The translations under genes and the position numbers were made by a program. From NCBI GenBank assembly GCA_035772735.1, contig JASDFA010000007.1:72330501-72394500 (forward strand): a DNA stretch of 64,000 nt, written 5' to 3'. The stretch is from Datura wrightii. Taxonomy: Eukaryota > Streptophyta > Magnoliopsida > Solanales > Solanaceae. Below are positions 55,505-64,000 of this stretch, piece by piece. The notes beneath the pieces are model-generated. The model was not told the DNA's origin, did not search any database, and worked only from the letters and a program-made list of their open reading frames with translations. Each line of letters begins with the position of its first letter. Within the stretch, counting starts at the first letter, position 1.

Positions 55505-56930
55505 ATGAATACACAAGAGCGTGAAGCAGAAAGGTTATAGCAGCTTGCTAATGCTCAAGCTAGGGGCAACAATCAACATGCAGCTAATAATGAGAATGAT
55601 AATGTTGTTAGAGATGAGGTGAATGAACAAAATATTGAGGATATAGCCCATGGAAATAATCGCCAGCCTCAGAAAGCTAGGGGTCAGTGTCCGAAAGTGA
55701 TTCCATTTGATTATGAAGAGGAAGATGATATTAACTTGGATGGATTTGGCACTACAGGAGCTATAGTCCCTCCACCACTAGCTTCAGGAGATAAGTTCAA
55801 CATCACAAGTACTATGATCAATTTTTTGTACTTGAAGGGCTTGTTCAGAGGTAGCTAGTGATGACCCTAGCTTGCATATGATAAATTTCATGGGAATCTG
55901 CAAATCATTTGAACTGTCGGGGTTAGTCAGAATGTTATTCCATTAAGGTTGTTTATGTTGTCTCTATTTAGGGAGGAAACAATGTGTTTTAATTATTTTC
56001 CACATGACTCAATTATGAATTTGAGAGAGCTGAAAGATGCTTTCTTGGAGAGATTCTTTCCACCTTCCAAAATGCTACAGTTGAGACATGAGATAAATAA
56101 TTTCAAGAAGCTACAAGTGAGGCATTGCATGAGGCATTGCTATGATTCAATAAGAAACTCAAGAAGTTCCCTAATCATAAACTATCTGATGAGCATATGA
56201 TGGAGACTTTTTACAGGTCCCTAAATTCGGCTACTAAGCCGATTGCTGATATTGTGACTGGAGTGTTGTTCATGTCCCAAACTTACACTAAAGAGGCAGC
56301 CATATTGGATAGAGTTACCAAAACTAACAGAGCTTAGCACACTAGAGACTTGGAAGTATCTAGTAACACCTATGTAGTTGGGTCAACTACTAAGTAGCGC
56401 TAGAAGGATGGATAGAGAGATCAACATTTGGCACATATGAAAACTCAGTTGGAGTTGATTACTAAGCATTTGCTTGCAAGTGGTGCTGAGAAAGTTAATG
56501 TTATGGGTATGGCTGCTAGAAAAGAGGAGCATGGATCAAGCACTAAAGAAGAAGCTAAGTGCATGAATAACATGGGGGGGGGGAGGGTTTCTGGGCTAAT
56601 GGCCAAGGAAACCAAGGTCGAAACTATTCAAAGGACAATTATTATGACAGAATTGGTTATAGAGATTAAGAACAGGGCGACTAGTAGAACAAAGAAAGCT
56701 ATAGAAATGATAGTAGTGGAGTATATGTGCCTCCTAGAAATCGAGAGCGAAGTAGTAATGATGTAGGAAGTTCGAAGATGGAAGAAATGTTGGCCAAGGT
56801 ACTGCAAAGAGTCGAATCTACTAGCGTTGGACAAATAGAGATGAAGAGTAACTTATATAACATGAGTCAACTTGTGGACTTATACTCAACCGCCATTAAA
56901 TAGCTTGAGTACCAAATGGGGAAAATGTTT
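55505..56930 (+). pseudogene. Athila-D gag
   Basis: The ATG at 55505 starts MNTQEREAERL, then a stop. Further on: FNITSTMINFLYLKGLFRGS (55790), FMGICKSFELSGVS, LKDAFLERFFPPSKMLQLRH, EINNFKKLQ (56030-56110), KKFPNHKLSDEHMMETFYRS, SQTYTKEAAILDRVTKTNRA (56270-56330), then a tail MAHMKTQLELITKHLLASGA. A ten-base G run lies near 56574. The order matches Athila-C gag. Confidence 0.8.
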
Positions 56931-57905
56931 GCAGCCCTTTATTCAGAAGAAAAGTGGTGCCTTGCCGAGTGATACAGTGCAAAATTCAATGAAGGATAGC
57001 CACTGCATGCCTATTACAAAAAGAAGTGGCAGGAAATTTGCTTAGACCACTCCTATTAGTGCAGAGCAAGCTAAAGAGTTAGCTTCAGAAATAGAACTTG
57101 TAGTTGAAGATGAGGTGGAGTAGCTAAATCTAGCTAAGTTTGTAGAGCTAGCAGTTATAGAGAACATTCAGGGAGATGAAGGAAAAGAAAAATGAAAGGA
57201 GGTGGTGAAGCCATTGACTCATATTCGTAGACCCCACCACCATCCCTTCAGAAGCTTAAAAGGACTGTGGAAGATGGCGAATTCCACAAGTTCATTTCCA
57301 TGTTGAAGTAGTTATCATTCAACATTCCACTAGTGGAAGCCCTAGAGCAGATGCTAGGTTACACCAAGTTCATGAAGGATTTAGTTACAAAGAAGAAGGC
57401 TGTCAGTTATGAACCGGTGAATAACCTTTATCACTGTAGTGCGATCTCTTTGTCCTCACTAGTTTAGGAAAAAAGACCTTGGTGCATTCACAATCCCATG
57501 CACCATTGGTGCCTTCAATTTTGCCAAAGCTCTATGTGATTTGGGCACCAACATCAACTTGATGCCGCTGGCAATATATAGATAGCTTGCTTGGGATCCC
57601 CCAACCGACTACTATGAGGTTGTTAATGGCAGACCGGTTAGTTAAGAGGCCTGTGGGTATTCTATGTGATGTGCTAGTTAAGGTGGAGCACTTTATATTT
57701 CCTACAGATTTCATAATCTTGGATTGAAAAATGGAGTTTGAAGTTCCTATAATTCTTGGAGGTCATTCTTAGCAACCGGAAGAGAATTGGTGGATATGGA
57801 GAGTGGAGAGTTGAAGTTTAGACTGAAGAATAAAGGGGTAAGGTTCAATGTTTGCATATCCATGAAACAATCGAGAGACATGAATGTAGTATCTGTTCTT
57901 GATAT
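56931..57905 (+). pseudogene. Athila-D gag-protease linker and aspartic protease
   Basis: Linker SGALPSDTVQNSMKDSHCMP and TKRSGRKFA, an acidic segment, then ALEQMLGYTKFMKDLVTKKK. The protease core is FAKALCDLGTNINLMPLAIY with the D-L-G-T active site retained. After stops come KRPVGILCDVLVKVEHFIFP-type pieces and the IILG...GRELVDMESGELKFR end. No frame is open throughout. Confidence 0.78.
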
Positions 57906-59110
57906 TAATGATTAAGGGGTAGTTGAAGCACCCAGAGAAGAGAGATATGCAGTTGAACTTCTCGGTTTAGTGATGATGAATTTTGGGGATGACCACATCC
58001 AGGAGTATGAAGAAATAATGAATGCTTTAGCAGGGAAGGGGTCTTATTCTTATGCTCCAAAGAAGTTGGATTTGGATTTGAAGAATAGACCAACTCCTCC
58101 AGCAAAACCCTTTATTAAAGAACCATAAGTGCTGGAGTTCAACACATTACCAAGTCATCTTCGATATGTTTTCTTGGGAGATAAAAACACACTCCTGGTC
58201 ATTGTGGCAGTTGATTTATTAGAATGGCAGGTTGAAGCTCTTGCTACTGTACTGAAAAGGTACAAGAGAGCAATTAGGTGGACAATTGCTGAAAATATCG
58301 AGATTCCCCTAGGATTATGTAGGCACAAAATTCAAGTGGAGGAGGATTATTTCTCGAGAAGAGAACACAAGTGCAGACTCAATCCACTAATATAAGAGGT
58401 GGTGAAAAAGAAGATAATTAAATGGCTGTATACAGGTGTCATATACTCAATCTTAGATAGCAAATGGGTGAGTTCGGTGCAATGCGTCACCAAAAAGGGA
58501 TGTATGACTGTGGTGGCCAACGAGAGGAATGAGTTGATTCCATTAAGACCTGTCACGGGTTGTCATGTTTGTACAGACTACTGAGAGTCGAACATCTGGA
58601 CACTCAAAGATAACTTCCCAATGTCGTTTATGGATCAAATGTTCAACAAGTTAGCAGGTAGAGGTTTGTATTGCTTCTTAGACTATTACTCTGGATATAA
58701 CAAAATATCAATTATACTAGAGGATCAGGAGAAGACTACATTTACTTGTCCTTATGGGATATTTTCTTTTCAACACATGCAATTCGGATTATGTAACGAG
58801 CTTGGACCTTTCCAAAGGTGTATGATGTCGATATTTCTAATATGATGGAAGACACCTTGGAGGTGTTTATGGAGGACTTCTCACTCATTTGTGACACTTT
58901 CGGAGACTGCTTAGCCAATCCATACAAGGCTTTAGAGCGATGTACGGAAGAAAATCTTGTGTTGAATTGGGAGAAATTCCATTTCATGGTGAAAGAAGGA
59001 ATTGTTCTAGGTCATAAAATATAAAAAAAAAGGCATCGAAGTGGACGGGGAAAAATTAAGGTAATTGAGAAGTTGCCTCCACCCATTTTGGTGAAGGGAG
59101 TATGAAGTTT
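57906..59110 (+). pseudogene. Athila-D reverse transcriptase
   Basis: NTLPSHLRYVFLGDKNTLLV and YKRAIRWTIAENIEIPLGLC (58129-58320) form the RT approach. Then WVSSVQCVTKKGCMTVVANE (58467-58530), VCTDY-stop, FMDQMFNKLAGRGLYCFLDY and YSGYNKISIILEDQEKTTFT (58630-58745), and after a frame change EVFMEDFSLICDTFGDCLAN (58857). Active relatives have FMDDFSVF, so the first of the two catalytic Asp residues is Glu here. Confidence 0.8.
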
Positions 59111-59720
59111 TCTGGGTCATGCAGGGTTTTATCGAAGATTCATAAAGGACTTCTCAAAAATAGCAAATCCATTGTGTACGCTATTAGAGAAAGTTACTAA
59201 ATTTGTCTTCGATGAAGAGTGTCTGAAAGTTTTTAAGAACCTAAAGGCAAGGTTAGTGGTTGCCCAAATAATTATTGCACCAGATTGGTCACAACCTTTG
59301 AGGTGATGTGCGATGCAAGTGGAGTTGCACTTGGAGCTGTGTTGGGGCAGAAGAGGGGCAAGATTTTCCACCCATTTATTATTCTAGTAAAGCATTAAAC
59401 GGGGCATGAAAGAACTACACAGTGACTATGCAGGAGTTGTTGGCAGTGGTATATGCCTTTGAAAAATTCATGGCATATTTGCTTGGCACCAGAGTTATCG
59501 TGCACACTTATCATGGCTCCTTGAGATATCTCATGGCAAAGAAGTATGCAAAACCAAGGTTGATAAGATGGGTACTTCTGCTACAAGAGTTTGACTTTGA
59601 AGTCAAGGACCGTAAAGGATGTGAAAATCAAGTAGCATATCATTTATCCAGACTTGAAAGTGAGGGAAGAGTAACAAATGATGAGGAGATTGATGAATCA
59701 TTCCTTGATGAATAGGTATT
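59111..59720 (+). pseudogene. Athila-D RT thumb and RNase H
   Basis: FLGHAGFYRRFIKDFSKIAN (59110), CDASGVALGAVLGQKRGK (first Asp), YTVTMQELLAVVYAFEKFMA (Glu), VIVHTYHGSLRYLMAKKYAK (relatives have VHTDHS, so Asp to Tyr), QEFDFEVKDRKGCENQVAYH (relatives VADHLSR, Asp to Tyr) and LSRLESEG. Two of four active-site acids are lost. Confidence 0.8.
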
Positions 59721-59879
59721 AGCTGCAACACTCATTCTTATTCCATGGTTTGCTAACTTTACAAATTATATTGTTAGTGATATGATGCCAGAAGAATTGA
59801 TTTTCCATTAGTGGAAGAAATTCCTTCATGATGTGAATAGATACTTTTGGGACGAGCCTTATTTTTTCTAAGTATATGC

Positions 59880-61032
59880 TGACAACTTAGTAAGGAGATG
59901 TGTTCCAAAAGCATAAATGTTGAGTACTCTAAAATCTTGCCATTCATCTCCTGTTGGGGGGCACCATGGTGTTGCTCAAATAGCTCATAAAATTATACAA
60001 TATGGGTACTACTGGCCCATAATACACCAAGATGCACATGATTTTGTGAAGACATGTGACCAATGCAAAAGACAGAGAGCTATATCAGAAGACATGAATT
60101 GCCTATGACCCTTGTTCTAGAAGTTGAATTGTTCGATGTATGAGGCGTAGACTTCATAGGTCCATTTGTGAGCTTGTATGGCTATAAGTACATTTTGATA
60201 GCAGTGGATTATGTCTTAAAATGTGTAGAAGTTGTTGGCATTGACAGATAACGATGGTAAAAGCGTCATAGCCTTCTTGAAGATGAATATTTCCTCAAGG
60301 TTTGGTACTCCGAGAGCTTTTATCAGTGATTGGGGGTTCCCCACTTCTACAACAAAGTTTTCAGTGCATTGATGGCGAAGTATGAACTTAAGAAGCACAA
60401 AGTGGCCACCCCCTATCATCCGTAGTCAAGTGGGCAAGTGGAGGTATCAAATCGGGAAATTAAAACCATCCTGGCCAAAATAGTAAATCCTAATCGAACA
60501 AACTGGGCTAGTAAAGTAGATGATACACAATGGGCATACCGAAAAGAATTTAAAACACCCATTGGGATATCTCCATATCGTTGGTGTTTGGGAAAGCTTG
60601 CCATCTACCTGTTGAGCTTGAGCATAAAGCTCAATGGGCACTGAAGAAGCACAACCTGAGCTAGAGCAACGCTGCACATTTGAGGCTGGATCAGATAAAT
60701 GAGGTGGATGAATTCCATCTAGGGGAATATTAGAGGGCTACTTTGTACAAGGAGAAGATGCAGATGTACCATGACTGGAGGATTATAAAGAGGGAGTTTA
60801 GCCTTAGAGATCTTTTATTGTTGTTCAATTCTAGATTCCATCTGGTTTCATAAAAACTTCGATTAAAATGGTCTGGACCATTAAAGCTTACAAAAGTGTA
60901 CCTATCTGGAGCCATTGAGATTGAAAAACTGAAAGGGGAACATTTCAAAGTGAATGGCCAGAGTGTGATGCAGTACTATGGAGTACCAGAGGAGGTAAAA
61001 GTGTTAGAGTTGGTGTACCTTGATGAAGTCTG
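59880..61032 (+). pseudogene. Athila-D integrase
   Basis: HHCC: GGHHGVAQIAHKIIQYGYYW and FVKTCDQCKRQRAIS (59950-60085). Core: the first Asp region (60140-60180) is decayed but reads VDFIGPFVS, then after stops NISSRFGTPRAFISDWG (second Asp), and VEVSNREIKTILAKIVNPNR (60435, Glu). Then KTPIGISPYRWCLGKLAIYL and the C-terminal domain (GPLKLTKVYLSGAIEIEKLK, VLELVYLDEV-stop). No complete frame. Confidence 0.82.
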
Positions 61033-61195
61033 AGCAATTAAGGTACCCCAGTCATGTCACAACATTAAATCAAGTGTTACTTGGTAGGCAACACAATAGT
61101 GTTGTATTTAGAATTAAGTATTTATTTGGTGTGGTACTTTACTCATTTGAAAGGGGGTGTTAAATGTGTAGGTACAGGTATCCCTGAAGCAGGTG

Positions 61196-61505
61196 AAGAA
61201 CACAATTGACGGGTCGTTAGAGACTTGATGCACCATCACTCTGAACCGTCAAGATGAAAGAAAAATTAGGGATTCTGGATAAGCCTTATGATTGAGTTGA
61301 TGAGCCATCAGACACCTGACGAGTTATTAGTTGTGTCATCATAAGTGGTCATAGAAACATGGAGTCTGAATAAGAGCGATAGTAAAATTGACAGATCATC
61401 AAATGCTCCTTCACTTGTGGGGATTTAAAAACATCACTGGCATCAGCATAATGAGCTAGCTGACAGAATGTTGTGTACCCCACGAACCATCACTCGCACC
61501 GTCAT
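61196..61505 (+). promoter_or_regulatory. Athila-D spacer motif cluster 1
   Basis: gacgggtcgttagag, gatgcaccatcactc, tgaaccgtcaag, gatgagccatcagac and acgaaccatcactcgcaccgtc. Same motif family as the LTR cluster of this element. Confidence 0.6.
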
Positions 61506-61658
61506 CTAATCAGGTAACTATACTTTTTAAAACACCTACTCTGTCCAACCCAAACCATTCTAACACAGATCCAACCCAACTCTCTTCACATTTACACCCC
61601 TACCATTTTAAATTATTTTATTTAAGTTTTATGTTCTTTCTTCCCACTTTTACATGCA

Positions 61659-61816
61659 TATAAACGCCAGACCCCCATGTTCAAACCCATCATTCTTCTC
61701 TCTAATCCACTCCCTTGTTTTCCCCATCTCAACTTCCCAAGATTGTGGTCCTATGTGTTTAGTGAGAACTTAAGCGAGTGTGATCTTGAAAGTCATATTC
61801 CCAAATACCTACAGGT
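61659..61816 (+). promoter_or_regulatory. Candidate internal promoter and leader of Athila-D ORF3
   Basis: TATAAA (61659-61664), a C/T-rich leader and the donor ACAG|GTATGT at 61814/61815, parallel to 26396-26542 of Athila-C. Confidence 0.45.
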
Positions 61817-62224
61817 ATGTTTTACTTTTTCTTCAACTTTCCAATATATGGGATGTGGTTCCATTCGATGATTTGGTTACAGTGGAATTATATTAGCTAA
61901 TTGAGTCCTTTTTGTTGATCTCTGTAATAATTTGGTAACCCTAAGTGTTTTGAAGTTGAGTATAATCTATTCCATGTTTTCTTGCCTAAGTATCGTGTTA
62001 ATATGAAAATCCCTCATGAATCTAACTGTGTAAAATGGCTATTTGCAATGATGGATTGAGTGACGACATTCTTAAAGAAAATAGTAAGATTTTGTGCAAT
62101 GATGCATTGAGTGAAGATATTCTTAAAGGAAATAGTCAAATTTTATGATTGTTGTAGTTGATAGTTATGTTCTGGAATACATGGTGTGGGGAAATCTGAG
62201 TACCCACCATTGTTGTACACCTGG

Positions 62225-62455
62225 GGTAAGACTGACGAGATGAATGATAGGCGTCACTTATACAACGGACCGTTACATTCTCCAATAGTTATGGATATGA
62301 TTATGTGTTTTCTGGATTAAGCGTAATGAAGGGAATGAAGGACCTTCACCACTCACCGTCATTGGACTTTATTTGATTGTTTTCACTGAAAGCCTTTGAT
62401 GGTAAAAGTGATGGACCGTCACACTTGTAATAGACCATCACCAATCACCGTCACT
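62225..62455 (+). promoter_or_regulatory. Athila-D spacer motif cluster 2
   Basis: caacggaccgttac contains the perfect AACGG-A-CCGTT at 62264-62274 (position approximate by a base). Also tgatggaccgtcacac, atagaccatcaccaatc and accgtcacttgcc. Confidence 0.6.
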
Positions 62456-62486
62456 TGCCTTTATTTGAGTATGTTGACTGGATACC

Positions 62487-64000
62487 TGTTACACCCTGTA
62501 AGTTCCTATCATTTAAATGATACGTGCGTACGTATGTTGAGAATTTTGGAGTACGACGTATACATAAAAGGGCTCGGGAGATGAGTATACGAGCACGCTA
62601 TCGATCAAGCAGAGGCGGGGGCCGGAGGCTGGGTGCCATGCCCCACAGGCCATGCTAGTGCATCGGCCTACGCATCGCGCCAGAGGCTTGGCATTGTGCC
62701 CGGCACGCCGCTCCCCCTTGCCACCTACTCCAACCTATTTAAACACATCAAGTTCAAGTTGAAGTCATAAAACGTTTTGCCAAATATCAAACCTTGACCC
62801 TCTGATGTATTTTCTCAACTTTTCATCCATTTTTCGTCAAATTACATCGTTAAACTCCATCAAAATGCAAATTCATCTTGGATAACTAGTTCTAGGCCTA
62901 CGGGGAATGTCCCTGTAGAGCTATTTCTTGGAAACTCGCTAGGAGTACCAAAACCCTGTATATTAAAAGTTGTAGAAATCACTTCTAATAGAGTCCTAAG
63001 AAGCTACAAGTGATAGGTAAGCATTTCTACCTTCTTAACTCTTGGGAATTTGTGAGTTTTAGGCCGAATTGAACGAAGTTGAGTTGTAGTTAATGTAGCT
63101 AAAAGATATCATTATTTGCCAAGTATTAGAATTGAAAATAGCCTTATTCTCTCAGCGTAGGGCTGCAATTGAGTGGAGTTACCGGCTTCAGGTTGGAGCT
63201 GTGTGGGTGAACGAAAATCAACATTCGAGGTATGTTAAGGCTAGCCTCTTTAGCAAGTTATTCTGGTTGTATAGTGATACGACCTATGTCCGTGTAAGCA
63301 AGTCGTAATTATGCATATTGTGATATTACAGATAGATGTGAAACTAAATCATACTACTTCGGTTGAGACTGACCCACCTAATATAGCATTCCATCAACCA
63401 ACCTCACGGTTCCTAGCTGTGTTATCTCCTATGGGGCTATAGATCGCTCAGACGAGCTATATGACGTCTGAAAGAACTATATTCAGGCCTATAAGTCCAT
63501 ATTACAGTCCATCCATGAATGGACTTTTATGCCACAACGACATCACTAACCCTCCGTCGAGCCTTGTGAGCCCAGGGTGCTATCACAAGGGCCCAGAGGG
63601 CTCAAACATAGCTATAAGAGCCTAGTGGGCTTAATTGCAGACCTAGAGGCCAGGTAGGTTGGCTATAGTTACCTGTTGCATCAGATTGACTCGATTAGGG
63701 GTATATAGATTAAATTGAACTTGCCAAGGCTTATGGGGGCCCAAGTAGGTTACTCTATGCTGATTGTACCTTCTAGGATTATGGGGACCAGGTAGGGTTC
63801 TTATTTGTGTACTTACTTATTATCTATACTTTAGGTTGGGAGGCTATGCAGGTTATAATTTTTATCCTTCTTATTGATTACTTTTAGTTCCTTTATCAGC
63901 TCTTTTCAGTCATTTTGACTACTTGCTTACATATTCGGTACTTATTGTACTGATGCCGATCTATGGGGTGCAGCATACTTGCCTGCATGTGCGGATAGAC
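62487..64000 (+). repeat. Tekay-6 LTR start (continues past the window)
   Basis: Begins TGTTACACCCTGTAAGTTCC, the common start of a Solanaceae Del/Tekay LTR subfamily. It then has a GC-rich tract (62600-62720), the GAG|GTATGT-like site at 63229 and text such as cttatgggggcccaagtagg near 63730. Flank before it: atacc. Whether it is solo or part of a full element cannot be told from here. Confidence 0.75.

Larger units (their letters stand above)
53804..62486 (+). mobile_element. Athila-D: Athila element with pol
   Basis: 5' LTR, PBS, gag, protease, RT, RNase H, integrase, post-integrase block and the promoter-like spacer are all in order on the plus strand. ORF3 and the 3' LTR lie beyond the Tekay-6 LTR that interrupts it at 62487. 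It shows what Athila-A and -C lack. Stops occur throughout. Confidence 0.88.
61033..62486 (+). other. Athila-D post-integrase spacer with promoter-like module
   Basis: Starts with the conserved block CACAACATTAAATCAAG and TTACTTGGTAGGCAACAC (61057-61095), then AAAGGGGGTGTTAAATG (61150). Motif cluster 1 (61196-61505), a pyrimidine-rich stretch, TATAAA (61659), a CT-rich leader, a splice donor ACAG|GTATGT (GT at 61815), an intron-like stretch and motif cluster 2 (62225-62455) follow. ORF3 would follow but is cut off. Confidence 0.6.

Noticed and set aside
56572..56586. G-run as a polypurine tract
   Set aside because: It lies inside gag, with no LTR start after it; more likely a slippage or assembly artefact.
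61147..61162. AAAGGGGGTGTTAAATG as the Athila-D polypurine tract and LTR start
   Set aside because: The following sequence does not resemble the element's 5' LTR at 53804; it is the start of the spacer before ORF3.
1..64000. tRNA, rRNA or other RNA genes
   Set aside because: None recognised; PBS sequences are only complementary to tRNA ends.

Overview
Plant nuclear DNA, almost certainly repeat-rich heterochromatin of a Solanaceae-type genome (pepper, tomato or potato relative). The evidence is wall-to-wall LTR retrotransposons of the Del/Tekay, Athila and Galadriel-like Ty3/gypsy lineages, long Tekay LTRs of about 2.2 kb, a CACTA transposon end, and no intact cellular gene. The species is an inference from the look of the repeat families. 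Element names used here (Tekay-1 to -6, Athila-A to -D) are labels for this window only.

Layout. 1-2924: a 322-bp direct repeat (two copies), an orphan exon of a UMAMIT/WAT1-like transporter, a TA microsatellite and the end of a CACTA DNA transposon. 2925-7185: the 3' half of Tekay-1 (+), broken inside RNase H by the CACTA end, with its 3' LTR. 7186-14931: Athila-A (-), without reverse transcriptase, RNase H or integrase, interrupted by a Tekay-type solo LTR (9820-12068). 14932-20102: Tekay-3 (-), very decayed, with Athila-A sitting in its 3' LTR. 20103-47720: Athila-B (+), the host of a nest. Athila-C (21887-41568, flanked by a perfect GATTT target duplication) sits in the Athila-B gag; a full-length Tekay-2 (28209-37736, -) sits in ORF3 of Athila-C. 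A 5'-truncated Galadriel-like chromovirus (42810-47094, -) separates the Athila-B gag from an Athila integrase tail. 47720-53803: LTR, gag and partial LTR remains of two more Tekay-like elements. 53804-62486: Athila-D (+), with LTR, PBS, gag, protease, RT, RNase H and integrase all recognisable but full of stops. 62487-64000: the start of another Tekay-type LTR, cut by the window edge.

How it works together. Every coding stretch is a gag, pol or ORF3 remnant, and none is open from end to end. Layering gives relative ages: Tekay-3 is older than Athila-A and Athila-B, Athila-B older than Athila-C, and Athila-C older than Tekay-2.

Two structural themes go beyond ordinary repeat annotation. (1) Athila-A and Athila-C both run from protease straight into the post-integrase spacer, which suggests a pol-less, trans-mobilised Athila group that keeps gag, protease and ORF3. 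(2) Every Athila copy, and every Tekay LTR of one subfamily, carries a cluster of short element-specific pseudo-palindromes (cores such as ACGGACCGT, TGCGGACCGCA, ACGACTCGT, and CACCGGCG/CGCCGGTG arms). In the Athilas these clusters sit in the LTR and are repeated in the internal spacer before ORF3, near a TATA box, a CT-rich leader and a GTATGT splice donor. This looks like a duplicated promoter module.
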